Shown: positions 51,711 to 62,546 of the stretch, piece after piece
Position numbering within the stretch: position 1 is the first letter of the stretch
How the letters are laid out: the number at the start of each line of letters is the position of its first letter
Assembly (NCBI RefSeq): GCF_041146395.1
Contig: NW_027182932.1
Span: forward strand, 79,501-143,500
Length of the DNA stretch: 64,000 bases
From: Eulemur rufifrons
Taxonomy: Eukaryota > Chordata > Mammalia > Primates > Lemuridae
Direction of reading: 5' to 3'
Position numbers and translations under genes: made by a program
The notes under the pieces: model-generated
What the model was told of the DNA's origin: nothing
The model's database searches: none
The model's input: the letters and a program-made list of their open reading frames with translations, nothing else

Positions 51711-52355
51711 TGCTGGTGTTTCTTGCCAGACTCTTCATTTTAACAGGTAACCATAGTCCTGTTCTGGCTTTGAGAATATAAAGTGTTTCTTTATAAGGAC
51801 TGAACTTCATAGAATTGTTAACACAGGTATAATGAGAACAGTTGTCACAGGTCACTAGGAAAGAAGGTTCTTTATAAACAGCATGTCCAATCATAAATAA
51901 GTAAGGCAGTCTAACACAAACTTGAATATAATGAGTAGAATTTAAATTCAAAGTCCATTCTTGGTTATTGTTTGTATCCAAAGTGTGTGTAATCCAGGCC
52001 TGCAAAGGGTGCAAAGCAGCTGATATTTTCCACAATTGATCATGAATAGGGCCATCTAAAATACGAGGAGCTGGAGAGCTCATACCATCATTGAGCCATG
52101 TAATATGTCTTTTAAGGTCAGTGTCTTTTACAGACATCAAGGTGGCAGTTTTATTCCAATGAAGCTTTTTAAAATTGTGAGAGAAGGCAGGATGTCCATA
52201 GGGACTCAAGTCTAGGACAACACCATAAGATGTGGACCCAGCAGGAATGCGCCCCGTGTGAGCTCTACAATTGTCCCATTGTACCCAAGTTTTAGGGTCA
52301 GAAATTATTACTTTCTTACAAAGGGGTATATCTGTGGGTGCAATTTTAGAATGCT
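51685..52355 (-). pseudogene. env: Betaretroviral env, surface subunit
   Basis: The SU segment contains RHITWLNDGMSSPAPRIL and several N-glycosylation sequons. The open part 51685-52209 continues back without stops in the same frame to about 52355, where it is out of frame with the signal segment. It is shorter than a full SU, and whether part is deleted was not established. Confidence 0.75.
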
Positions 52356-52603
52356 CAATAGTGATGTGTCTGGTTGCCAGACACTCTTACCACCATGCTC
52401 ACCACGCAGATCACGGCAAGAAAAAGATTTACAGATGTTTTAGGTACAGATGTCCAGTTCAATATCCCGTCTGCTTCTTCGTATGTTCTCTTCAGCTGTC
52501 CCCACGTCATGTCTGTGCCTGACGTGTCTTCCGCTTTTCCCCCCTCGAGTTTCCACTCTGGGTTTGATGCTTCTGTTTGGAATCCAGACTGTTGGTCTGT
52601 CAT
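52355..52603 (-). pseudogene. env: Betaretroviral env start with long signal peptide
   Basis: The frame starts hydrophilic (MTDQQSGFQTEASNPEW), contains TWGQLKRTYEEADGIL, and then has a hydrophobic signal segment (VNLFLAVICVVSMVVRV). A long env leader of this design is typical of HML/MMTV-type viruses, where it is also part of an RNA-export protein. A stop at 52355-52357 shows the frameshift into SU. An arginine-rich frame at 52440-52658 overlaps it but is probably a shadow. Confidence 0.7.
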
Positions 52604-52800
52604 CTGTCAAAACACAAGAAAAACTCTCCGCCACACCTTTGCACATCCTTTTTCCCATTTATTTTCTACATCATCTTTCCACCAGATAGGCTGGTGAGGG
52701 AAAGAGTCTGATTGTGGACTCCTATTCCAATGCTTTTCTATTGCTGTTATCTTCCTTACGAATATTCAAAAAATTTTAGGTAAATAAGGCTTGATTTATT

Positions 52801-53300
52801 CTATCTTTGGGAGACTGTGTACCTCCCCTTTTTTGTTTTAATAACATGTTTTTTTAAAGTTTGATGTGTACGTTCTATAATGCCTTGTCCTTGAGGATTA
52901 TAAGGAATGCCAGTAATGTGTTTGATGTCCCATGTAATACAAAAAGCTGTAAAGGAATGACTAGCGTAAGCAGGGCCATTGTCAGTTTTAATGGTGGCTG
53001 GGACTCCCATGTATATAAACCAGGAGTGTAAGTGTGAGAACATATGTCTAACAGTTTCTCCAGAGGATGGAGTAGCCATAATAAGACCGGAATAAGTATC
53101 TACAGTAACATGTACAACACCTAACTTGCCAAATTCAGGAATATGTGTAACATCCATTTGTCATAATTTATTTGGTGAGAGACCTCGAGGATTAACTCCT
53201 GCAGAAAATTTAGGCTGATTAATTAATTGACAAGTGGGACAATGAGAAACAATATGTTTGGCTTGATTATTGATTGTATAACTGCATTGACTTTTCTTAA
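52801..53300 (-). pseudogene. pol: Betaretroviral integrase, stop in frame
   Basis: Part of the N-terminal zinc domain is seen as [10 protein letters not shown], near 53240. The core has D in MDVTHIPEFG, D in IKTDNGPAY and E in GQGIIERTHQT, so the catalytic triad is present. A TGA at about 53158-53160, just before the first core motif, breaks the frame. The C-terminal domain is missing or unreadable after 52801. Confidence 0.82.
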
Positions 53301-53540
53301 ATCAGTTAACATTTGTCATTTGCCAGATTTCTTTTTTAATAACAAATATAGGAGAATTTCACGGACTGGTGGACTCCTCTATATGTCCTGCTTGTAATTG
53401 TTCTTTTACTAATATCTGAAGAGCACCCAATTTTTTTTTTGTTTGTTTTTTTGTTTTAGTGGCCACTGCTCTGTCCACATAGGCTTTTGTGATATCCAAT
53501 TTAAAGCCAGAGCAGAATGGTGCTTTTCAGTAGCGGTGGC
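53300..53540 (-). pseudogene. pol: Betaretroviral RT, N-terminal stub joined to integrase
   Basis: The minus strand encodes the RT start: a VKEQLQAGHIEESTSP segment, then FVIKKEIWQM with stop codons. It changes at about 53300 straight into the integrase zinc domain. The RT palm with its YxDD box, the thumb and all of RNase H are missing, so about 1.5-2 kb was deleted. Confidence 0.78.
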
Positions 53541-53542
53541 CG

Positions 53543-54040
53543 CTATCCAAAATTTGGATAGCATAACCCATGCCGAGAAGTATGTGCCTTTGGTGCCTCA
53601 AAAGTCTTAGCCCCTTGGCTCCTTTTACCCAAACCAAAACAAGGGTTATAATTCATATTTAGCATAATCTGTTTAGCAGAGGCATTAGGTATATTGATGT
53701 ATGCTCCCCACTGCTGTAACAAATCTCCTCCCCACAAATTAATAGTGATGTTAGCCACGTAAGGTTTTAAAGTGGCTGTCTGTCCATCAGGGCCTGAACA
53801 ATTTAAAATTTGTCGACTTTGAAATATGTCAGTCATCGTTCCTATTCTGGTAAGAACAGTAGGAACTTGTTGTAAAGGCCAAGCTTTTGGCCAAAAACTT
53901 TTAGAAATAATTGTAACATCAGCTCCAGTATCTATAAGTCTAACAAAAGATTTGCCATTTAACTTAATTTCTAATTGAGGTCTTTGATCATTAATAAAAG
54001 TTTGCCAATATTGAGCAGCGGATGTAAAAGCCACTAACAC
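53543..54040 (-). pseudogene. pro: Betaretroviral protease
   Basis: The ORF of 165 codons shows the aspartyl protease site RLIDTGADVTII, a later LWGGDLLQQWGAYI segment, and a glycine-containing G-patch-like tail (MNYNPCFGLGKRSQGAK), a betaretroviral feature. This frame itself is open, but upstream gag is lost, so there is no normal way to express it. Confidence 0.88.
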
Positions 54041-54184
54041 TTTGAATTAGCATTATTAAAAGCCAATATATGTAACATTAAATTTTTCAAGTCAGGCGGA
54101 CTAACCGTTTTTTGCACATCTTGTGATTCATAAGTTTCATAATAAAACTTATGAAATCTGCATAAGTTTTATTAACATTTTCTT

Positions 54185-54290
54185 TAACATTTTACACAAG
54201 AAAACACAGACTGTTTAGGAGAAGCTATTTTCTCTTATGCTCTAATATAGCACTGTTGAATTTGAGCAATAACTTGATTATCTTTTTTAA
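54185..54290 (-). pseudogene. gag: Remnant of betaretroviral gag (nucleocapsid region)
   Basis: A short minus-strand stretch reads DNQVIAQIQQCYIRA, then a stop, then a segment ending FSCVKC, which looks like the start of a zinc knuckle. The rest of gag is absent. Confidence 0.5.
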
Positions 54291-54296
54291 GATCTT

Positions 54297-54321
54297 TGTT
54301 TGTTTGTTTGTTTGTTTGTTT
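54297..54321. repeat. (GTTT)n microsatellite
   Basis: Six tandem TTTG units within the provirus remnant. Confidence 0.9.
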
Positions 54322-54493
54322 TCTAATCAGCCTCTCTCAAGGGTGGATCATGCTTCTGGGAATCGTTTACATTAGAAAGCAGCGGTTTCCAAGCTTAAAG
54401 CGGCTGGCTTGAGCCGTGCAGAGAGCTCTTGCTTAAAGTAAAAGTTTACCCCCCCTTTTTTTTCTTTTTTCTTTTTTCTCTTTTTTAATTTTT

Positions 54494-54608
54494 GAACTAA
54501 CACATTTATTTTTTCTTTAAGGCAAAGCCTTATTTGACTTCTGAAATCAAATCTTGTCTCCAGAAATACAGGGGGCATTTCTATAACTCAATATTCTTAG
54601 GCTCAACA
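54494..54608 (-). repeat. 5' LTR remnant of betaretroviral provirus
   Basis: It matches the first 115 bp of the LTR (compare 50890-51005) with few changes and ends at TG (54607-54608). It stops abruptly at a pyrimidine-rich run (54448-54492), so the rest of the 5' LTR, the primer site and most of gag were deleted. Confidence 0.88.
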
Positions 54609-55400
54609 CCCATCCCCCTGGCTGCAATGCTATGAAAATGGCCCATGCCCTCCTAGCTTCCCCTCTGCAAATAATACTGGGGGGAAAGTACCCCCAAACA
54701 CTGGGCATACTTTGAGACTCCTCTTTGTACCCTGATCCAGTAATTCATCATTATCTAGATAGCTCATCAGTGCCTTCAAGCAGATTTTTTTTTTTTTAAT
54801 ATTTATTCAGGTTTTCTAGTTGTTCTCAGTGGACGGTTGGCTTGAGTCATCTACACACCTATAACTGGAAACAGAAGTCTCACCTATGTTGTAAAAAGGT
54901 ATTGTATATGTTCACTGGTAGTCATTTTAAAATATATAAACAAATTCTTTGATATGCCTTTCTTTAAGAGGTGGGGTTAAATTTCCCTCCCCTGGAGTAT
55001 GAGTTGCATGTAGTGACCTTCATCTAATAGAATGTGGCAAAATGATGGATTGTGACTCTTGAGGGTGGGTCAGAGCAGCTTCCCCCTTGCTCTCTTGCTC
55101 AGGGGAAGCCAGCTGCCACAATGTAAAGGGATTCGAAGAGTCCTGTGGAGAGGCCCATGCAGTAAGGCATTGAGGCCTCTTGCCAACAGCCATGTGAATG
55201 AGCCATCTTAGGAGACCCTCCAGGCTCAGTGTGGCCTCTGGATGACTACGGTCCAGGCCAACTTCTTTACTGCAACATGAAAGACTCTGAATGCAAACTA
55301 CCCAGCTAAGCCAGCCTTGAATCTTAATCTGCAAACTGTGAGATGACGAATGTTAAACCAAGCAATTTTGGGGTAAATGGTTTTACATTAATAGTAATAT
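54609..55400. other. Spacer between provirus and RRM gene
   Basis: No gene was recognised. A minus-strand ORF at 55020-55334 has no domain. Confidence 0.4.
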
Positions 55401-55422
55401 GTTTGTTTTTAAATTTTATGTT

Positions 55423-55428
55423 TTATTA
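55423..55428 (-). terminator. Candidate poly(A) signal of the RRM gene
   Basis: AATAAA on the minus strand lies about 105 nt after the last stop codon of the RRM gene. Other A+T-rich candidates exist nearby. Confidence 0.45.
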
Positions 55429-55533
55429 TTTTTAATTTAATATTCATTTTATGTCAAAAAGGAAATCAATAGCTTAAAATTTTAAAGTAATATTTAAATA
55501 AAAAAGAATACGTTGTATGATCTCTGCTTCCAG

Positions 55534-55660
55534 TTAGGAATAAAAACAAGAGTTTTTCAGAACGGATGAAGTCATTTCCACAATAGTATTAACAGATAAG
55601 CCATTCAGAAACCCTTTAGGATTTATTCTTACTTCCTGAAGAGCTTCTATAATATGGTCT
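55534..55660 (-). pseudogene. RBM44: Last coding exon of RBM44-like gene
   Basis: The acceptor TTTGCCTAG precedes the exon, which completes an Arg codon split with the upstream exon and then reads [31 protein letters not shown], ending at TAA 55534-55536. I recall this C-terminal sequence type from RBM44, a germ-cell RRM protein. The exon itself is open and looks conserved. With the lesions upstream, it would not be translated in frame. Confidence 0.72.
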
Positions 55661-55796
55661 CTAGGCAAAGTGAAAACATACGCAAGCATTTGTCTTTTCC
55701 AAAGTAACACAATCTGACTATAGCTAAGTTATTGAATGGAACTATGCTTTTACATAAAAAGCTTAAAACCAATTAAAATATAATTTTAGTTCTTAC

Positions 55797-55935
55797 CTGC
55801 TGACTTCTGGATGTAGTTCAGCCAGTCACTTCATGATCTTGGTGAACGCAAGTTCAGAGTATTTGGAGGTATGAATCTAACAGGTGCATCAGGTAATAAT
55901 TTAGCAGATTCAATTTGTTTACAATTCTTGACACC
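55797..55935 (-). pseudogene. RBM44: RBM44-like exon with frameshift and stop
   Basis: The acceptor TTATTTAG and donor CAG|GTAAGA are both good. It opens in phase 0 with [10 protein letters not shown] and [14 protein letters not shown]. Reading back from the 3' splice phase, the right frame downstream is FTKIMK, stop, LAELHPEVS. The two halves are out of register at about 55846/55847, fitting a loss of about 4 bp. A TGA at 55826-55828 sits where AAG-CGA would give Lys-Arg, a CpG-to-TpG change. In the unshifted frame the first stop is 55831-55833. Confidence 0.75.
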
Positions 55936-56854
55936 CTAAATAAGCATTTTAAAAGTTTTCTTAACACCATTACATAGTGATAATCTAGCTTATTCAATTA
56001 AAATAAATTTTAAAATTATAAATAAAATAAACTGCTCTGAAAATTTTACTTTAAGATTATTTATACCAAGTAACTTTACTTCAGCGGTGCTCAGGGCTAT
56101 GTATTAAGAAAACATGCCCAACATAATTTTTTATAGTAATGATAAAGTCTATGAGACTATGTCTAAATCAGCCTTCCTCAACTGGGATTCTTCCTCTGAA
56201 CCCCAGAACACAGCAAATGGTGTAACTATTTTCTCAACCCTCCCAAAGACAGGACATAACCAACCCACCTGATAAAGGCTGGTCTGAAGAGTAATTATAA
56301 ATATTCTATATTTTATTTACTAAATACTTTATGTAATGAACACAAACTACATGCCCAGAATTGTATCACAGGTTATGGGGGGGGAGGGGAACTAGTAATA
56401 TAAAGTGCAGCCTCCTTCACTTGTAAAAGATAAAATTAAAATGATCAGTTAGTTACTATTAACCATGCAAGTAGACTATAAATGGTGTGAAACCACTGTA
56501 AATCCTGTAAAAATTCAACAAAGGAAGGGCTCAGACTTTAAATCCTAGATGAAAAGTCAGGGCAAAATACATAAAATATTAGCTCTGTCACACTAGAATA
56601 TTACTTTTACTTATTGCCATTATCTCTCCCACTAGATTTAAGCTTCATATAAAAGCACAGATTTTTGTCTATTTTGTTCACTGTTGCTTTCCCAGTTCCT
56701 AGAATAATGTACACAGTTGGTATGTAATAACTCTTTGTTCAGTAAATAAGTGAAAAGATTGGAATGTGATAGTTAAAAGTGATAGTTGAAACCACAGAAA
56801 AAATGAGCTCTCCAAGAAAAAGCCAAATTACTGGTATATAATAGCAACGATAAT

Positions 56855-57060
56855 AGCTGTACTTACTGAGTACATCCTCAGTACATTGTACTAAGAATTT
56901 TTCCATATTAAACTCATTTAAACTTCTAAATATTTGAGGTAACTATTATCCTCATTTGAAGGCAAAAAGCTCAGAGAGTGAGGTAGCTCTCGCAGAGTCA
57001 CAGGATGAGCAGGAGGCAGAGCAAACCTCCATCATTTTCCACATTGTGTTTAAAACCTCA
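56855..57060 (-). mobile_element. MIR element in intron
   Basis: Contains 'tacttactgagtacatcctcagtac', 'attaaactcatttaaac', 'tattatcctcatttgaaggc' and 'gagtcacaggatgagcaggaggcagagc'. Confidence 0.8.
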
Positions 57061-57234
57061 GTGAGGTACAGATGAGGGCATAAAAAAATAAAATGACTAC
57101 CTTTTATGGTTTTAATAATTATGAGATAACACTAGCTATAAAAAGTGATGAAAGTATAATAATTAGTTACTTACAGAGTAGCACTATTCAAGAATAAAGA
57201 AGAAAAAAAAGACTAGAAAGCAGCAGGCCCCCAC

Positions 57235-57319
57235 CTTTTTGGCACCATTCATTTCCTTCACAGCCATCTTTATATCACTGTTTCTTGTTTCGTTTTTTTG
57301 GAAAGCAACAGTTGTGTAT
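57235..57319 (-). pseudogene. RBM44: RBM44-like exon, RRM RNP1 part
   Basis: It follows the acceptor TTCTGTTTTAG. Its first base completes the Arg codon left by the previous exon. It then reads YTTVAFQKNETRNSDIKMAV and KEMNGAKK, with the RNP1-like strand YTTVAF. The donor AAG|GTGGGG is weak. Compared with my memory of the family, ETRN looks like a 12 bp in-frame insertion, and the last RRM strand was not found in this exon or the next intron. Confidence 0.7.
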
Positions 57320-57447
57320 CTAAAACAGAAAAGCAGAAAACCAAAAGGTTTTTCATTGACTTTACATTACCGCAAACTTAATTTTGTAATCACTGGCTCA
57401 AATATAGTTTTCACAATAATAAATGCTCTTATAAAGGTTGATATACT

Positions 57448-57777
57448 AAGCCGGGCGAGGTAGCTCATGCCTGTAATCCTAGCACCCTGGGAGGCCAAGG
57501 CAGGTGGATCGCTCAAGGTCAGGAGTTCGAGACCAGCCTGGACGAGACCCCATCTGTACTAAAAATAGAAAGAAATTATATAGACAGCTAAAAATATATA
57601 TATAGAAAAAATTAGCCGGGCATGTTGGCACATGCCTGTAGTCCCAGCTACTCAGGAGGCTGAGGCAGGAGGATCCCTTGAGCCCAGGAGTCTGAGGTTG
57701 CTGTGAGCTAGGCTGACGCCAGGGCACTCTAGCCCGGGCAACAGAGTGAGACTCTGTCAAAAAAAAAAAAAAAAAAA
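57448..57777 (+). mobile_element. Full-length strepsirrhine-type Alu with target duplication
   Basis: It begins 'aagccgggcgaggtagctcatgcctg', has both arms and ends in an A tail. 'aaaggttgatatact' lies on both sides (57433-57447 and 57778-57792). It is inside an intron of the RRM gene, opposite in orientation. Confidence 0.95.
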
Positions 57778-57792
57778 AAAGGTTGATATACT

Positions 57793-58543
57793 TAGTTTGA
57801 AATCAGGAAGAATGTTTATTTAGGATAACTAAATAAAAACCAAATTAAAGATGAGAAATAAAAGACACTAAGCATTTCTCATGAATTATCTCCTATTAAT
57901 TTTATATTAAAATTTAATGTAAAACATTTGCAAAGCTGTTATATGATAAAGTTACAGAGATTAGCAATCTGGGGACTATTTATACTAAAAAAATTAAAAT
58001 TAATTCCTATGTTCAAACATAACCTCCAGATGACTCAAAGGCTTGCAATGTGAAAGTCAAAATTTAAAACATTTACCAGAATATTTAAGAGAATATCTTT
58101 ATGGCCTTGTTGTGGGGAAATATTTAGACCAAAAAAACAAGAAAAGTTGAAACATTGAATCAGAACTTTAACCATATAATTGAGAAAGTCAGGCAAGAGC
58201 TATTCCCATAAAAGCACCAGACCTAGAGAGTGTCAGTGGAAGGATACATACCAAATCTGAAAAGTGGTTGTTTTCAAATGATGGGACTATGGATAATTTT
58301 TTATAACCTCCTTGTATTTTTGCATTTAATTGTATTTTCTAAATTTCCACACAGCATGTATAATACTTAAGAAAAGAAAACCCCACAGTTTGTTTTAAGG
58401 ATTCAACAAGATGCTAAAAGAATCTTTCACATCAGGTAAATACTACTAGGATTATAATACTACTTTAATGAACTGTATTAATACCACATTAATGAGTAAA
58501 ATTTAGAAAGCATATACTCTTAGGTGACTCCATTAAATAAAAT
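57793..58543 (-). other. Intronic sequence, nothing recognised
   Basis: A+T-rich. No exon was found between the two Alus. Confidence 0.4.
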
Positions 58544-58557
58544 TAAACACCTATTTT

Positions 58558-58956
<399 letters not shown>

Positions 58957-59164
58957 TGATAAAGATTTTCATATCTGAAATGAACAGCCATCATTTTTTA
59001 TCAGCAGACAGCAAAGTTATTTCCATCACCATTGTGATTTGAATGATCTGACAATGTCACAAAATAGAAAGTAGCAACAGACAGATTGGAAGAGATTATA
59101 TATAGATGATGTAGCTATCCACCTAAAAAGTATAAAAGTGTCATCTAAAAAGTAATTAAAATCA

Positions 59165-59400
59165 GAAATAATAGAATACAATTTTCTGAGCATCTACTAT
59201 GTGCCGGGCTTTACTCCTAGTGCTTTACAAACTTAACTCACAGTAGTTTCACAACATCGCTATGACAGTACTGTCGACCTCACTTTATAGACAAAGAGGA
59301 GGCTGAGGTACAAAAAGGTCAAGTAAATTGCCCAAATTTATTCATCAAGTTGCTGACAGACCTGGGAATTGAGCCGAAGTTATCTCTTTCTGGAGCCCGT
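59165..59400 (-). mobile_element. MIR element in intron
   Basis: Contains 'tctgagcatctactatgtgccgggc', 'cagtagtttcacaacatcgctatga', 'cactttatagacaaagaggaggctgagg' and 'cagacctgggaattgagcc'. Confidence 0.85.
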
Positions 59401-59733
59401 TCTCCTTAACTAAGGCTCTCTACATTCCCTGTGAAACAGCGCGTAACAAGATAAAGTACACGGAAGTCAGTCAGTCTGCTACATACCACTAGTAACAAGC
59501 TACAAAGTATAATCCAAGAAAGATCTGATTAAGAACAGCACGAACTAATGACTGCAGCTATTTGTCTATAATGACTGCAACTATTTGTCTGCATGGCCCC
59601 CTATACTAGCCTGGGACCCTCCTGTGGGAATGGCCTTTGACTCTATCCCCACTGCGGCTGATGTCTGGTACAGAACCTCTAGTGAGCAGCAGGCACACAG
59701 TAATGCACATTGGACTGAATTTGGGAAACACAC

Positions 59734-59807
59734 CTGTAGTTAGTAGAAGAATCATAAATTGAAATTTCAGAAACTAGGTATTTCTGGAAATGAGACCTTC
59801 AATCAAC
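59734..59807 (-). pseudogene. RBM44: RBM44-like exon, RRM middle part with stop
   Basis: The acceptor TCTTTTTTTAG and donor CAG|GTGTGT are good. Phases fit both neighbours: complete codons from the left, and AG plus A giving Arg on the right. The reading is V-D, stop, RSHFQKYLVSEISIYDSS and TNY. The TGA is at 59799-59801, at the third codon, where a leucine codon (TTA/TTG) would fit the RRM helix. The rest is clean RRM sequence, so the stop looks like a point change in a recently functional exon. Confidence 0.78.
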
Positions 59808-59855
59808 CTAAAAAAAGAGAAATAATATGAAGTTCAAAAAGAAATCTTGGCATAC

Positions 59856-59932
59856 CTCAGATACTGAAGGGCAGAGGCCACCAACATGTACCAAATAACC
59901 TTTATCTCTTCGTAAGGGTTCAGCATACATTT
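59856..59932 (-). pseudogene. RBM44: RBM44-like exon, RRM RNP2 part
   Basis: It follows the acceptor TTCTACAAGCAG and ends at GAG|GTATGC. It reads [18 protein letters not shown] and LCPSVSE, with the RNP2-like strand VHVGGL that starts an RRM. The split codon fits the upstream exon at 62425-62546. Only 48 nt separate it from the next exon. No lesion is seen in this exon. Confidence 0.78.
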
Positions 59933-59942
59933 CTGCTTGTAG

Positions 59943-60221
59943 AAAAACAGAATATACCACAGAAATGATCATCATTGTATTGAGATGTTTAAGAGAAAAT
60001 GAAAACTTGCTAAATATTTTGTGCTTTCTTTTTACTATCACAAAGCTTGTCAAAAAGTTATCAACAAATATCAGCATGACCAGACTGAAGACCAAAAGCC
60101 TGGAGTACAGTGTTAAGATTTCTGGGCCTTAATCGTATCATCTGGAAAAATAAATGGGTATGGATTAGTTGATATTAAGTCTCTAAATGAATAAATTACA
60201 TCTAAACGGAGTAATCAGTTA
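59943..60221 (-). other. Intronic sequence
   Basis: Nothing recognised apart from the exon acceptor next to it. Confidence 0.4.
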
Positions 60222-60487
60222 CAGCTGTCCTTTGGTATCCCTGGGGGACTGGTTCTAGGACTCCCTGCAGACACGAAGATCTGAGGATGCTCAAATCCCT
60301 TATATAAAATGGCATAGTATTTGCATATAATCCACACACATCCTTCTATATACCTTAAATTATCTCTAGATTACTCATAATACCTAATAAAATGTAAATT
60401 ATATGTAAATAGTTGTTATGCTGCATTGTTTAGGAAATAACAAGAAAGTTGGTTGAATGCATGAATACAGAACCCACGGGCTGACTG
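60222..60487 (-). mobile_element. MER2-type (pogo/Tigger) DNA transposon
   Basis: 'cagctgtcctttggtatccctgggggactggttctaggac' at one end and 'gaatacagaacccacgggctgactg' at the other form imperfect inverted ends, flanked by TA on both sides. Inside, 'ttatataaaatggcatagtatttgcatataa' matches the known family pattern. Confidence 0.85.
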
Positions 60488-61040
60488 TACATCATGAATA
60501 AAAAAGTCTGTCATTTGTCCCTGGTTCAGAGAAGTGCTATGAGAACACTGGATGTACACAGGATCTTAACTCCGTAGTGGTAGTGCTGGCTAGAGCTAGT
60601 GGTTTCAGAGACCTCTTTACACACATTCCTTTGTTCGGGAAATAATGTACCAAGAAAACCTTTCAATCAGACAAATATCAACAGCAGGTATTATATAGCT
60701 TGTGATAATGTTAAGAACACATAAGAAAAAAACAGACAAATTACTTGAGTTAGACAGCATGATCTTGGAAACCACAAATAATTGGATTATAGATAATTAT
60801 TTTTCTTGCTTGACAAAAAAATTCAAAATTCTTAGGCTGTCATCTCATAGTCAATATTGTGAAAGGAACCTGGTCTGAAATCAAAAATTCACTAAATTGA
60901 GACTTGAATTACTAGCAAATCCTATACCTGGCACAGAGGGAGTACACAAATATTGTTGAATGAATCCATGAGTACTTTTACTTATGTTTTAATAATTTTT
61001 AAATAATGGGAGATTTGTATATTTTATTGTGTTCATTAAG
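60488..61040 (-). other. Intronic sequence, nothing recognised
   Basis: No exon with matching splice phase was found. Confidence 0.4.
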
Positions 61041-61044
61041 TAAC

Positions 61045-61255
61045 AATAGTAACAAGAGTAGCCTAGCACTTACTGAATGCTCTGCTCCAGGCAACGCGCT
61101 AAGCACTTTATATACACATCACCTCACATGATTCTCCCAACCACTCTGTGAGGGAGCTATTATTAATATTATTTCCATTTTACAGATGTTGATACTGAGG
61201 TCATAGGAGTTTAGGTCACAAATCTGTTAAGTATTAGTGCTAGAATTCAGGCAGT
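61045..61255 (-). mobile_element. MIR element in intron
   Basis: Contains 'cctagcacttactgaatgctctgctccaggcaac', 'ccaaccactctgtgaggg', 'tttccattttacagatgttgatactgagg' and 'gtgctagaattcaggc'. Confidence 0.88.
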
Positions 61256-62424
61256 GTCTTTCATCTTTAGGTAATTAATACCTAACCTTCTTCATTAACT
61301 TACTTCATTTAATTTGTTAATCTCTTTGGATTATAAATGTATTCTACAGAGAAAATAGTGAAACTACCTAGCTTTACATTTTTATATTGCAGTGAAAAAG
61401 AAGTAAAGAGCTATAGTACAGCAAAGGAGTCAGAAGGTATACATTACACCCATCACCTAACCCTTCACTAATTCAATGCAAAATATCTACTGGGTAACCT
61501 ATGGGCTGCACGCTGTACTTGGCAGTGAACAAAAATCCCTGATCTTGCTGAGCTAGTATGTAAGGGTGGGAAGGCAGTGAACCCAGTAATCAATCAAGCA
61601 TCAAGTAAGCAAAACACACAGTATTGTGACAAGTGATATGGTGGAAAATAATGCAAGGAAAGAAAAAAAGTTACAATTAAATCAGATGATATAATATTTT
61701 AAGTTGTGTATATGTATTAATATATGCATAAAGAAATGCATTGAAATGATCACTAAAATATTCATAGTGGTTACTGAAGGTTGGAGAAACTTCAGGTAAT
61801 TTTAATTTTCTTATATTTTCATATTTTATTTAAAAATCTTAATAAGCCATTATTTATACAAGCAGATAAAAATAAAACCATCGCTAATATGGAAAATTTA
61901 AAAACCCACAGAAACATACAGATAAAAATAAAGAGAGATAGCGTAACTATCACAAGAAATGATAGAATTTTCTCTAGTGCCTGTGATTATTCTAACTATT
62001 ATAAGCATTTAAGGACTATCTAAAGATGAAAATACTCCTGAAATAGATGAAATTATTAAAGTGAGGGAAAGCAAATAGTTTCCATCACTAATACCGATTT
62101 GATAGATTAGTACTGGTTACCTGAGGAAAACTGAGAAGTTGGTTTTGTTCACCAGGTAACCGCACCTGGAAAGTGTCCAGTGAGGGCTCAGTGGAAAAGA
62201 ATGCAGCTTATCTACTTGCTAACCAAATCTTGGGTTTAAGCTTTTAGCAATTTTCTGCTCTTTAAAAAGTTGACCTCCAACTGGCCAATTTCTCATTTTG
62301 TATAAAGAAAAGCCGCAAACAGGAATAAAATATTAAAACAGCTCAGGCACCCAACACAACCCAGAAGCAGGTAAGTATTATTTTACAAATAGGTTAGGAT
62401 TCCTCAGTAAATTGTTAAACCAAC
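61256..62424 (-). other. Intronic sequence, nothing recognised
   Basis: A+T-rich. No exon with a compatible phase was found. Confidence 0.4.
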
Positions 62425-62546
62425 CTAGTGTAAACTTCAGATTCCATCTATCTTGTTCTATTTGATTTTCTTTCCTTCCTGAGAAGTCACCTCCTGTCAG
62501 GTTTTCTTTAGCATCAAACCAGTCTTCACTTATTTCTTGGTAATTT
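62425..62546 (-). pseudogene. RBM44: RBM44-like exon upstream of the RRM
   Basis: The acceptor GAGACTGTAG and donor CTAG|GTTGGT bound 122 nt that read [33 protein letters not shown] and end in a G that completes a Glu codon with the RRM exon. It is acidic and polar, with no known domain, and lies directly before the RRM. No stop was found in this exon. Confidence 0.72.

Larger units (their letters stand above)
50034..54608 (-). mobile_element. Deleted betaretroviral (class II) provirus
   Basis: Order in proviral sense: about 115 bp of 5' LTR, gag scrap, protease, RT stub, integrase, env, polypurine tract, full 3' LTR. At 4.6 kb it is about half the usual length. The flanking 6-mers ACCATC and CCCATC look like a target duplication with one change. 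Protein similarity is to HML/MMTV-type viruses: a glycine-rich G-patch-like tail in protease and a long env leader. Every gene is broken. Confidence 0.92.

Noticed and set aside
52440..52658. Arginine-rich ORF overlapping the betaretroviral env leader, possible RNA-export protein
   Set aside because: It lies in a different frame from the env leader, where the export protein of such viruses normally shares the env frame. It is probably a shadow.
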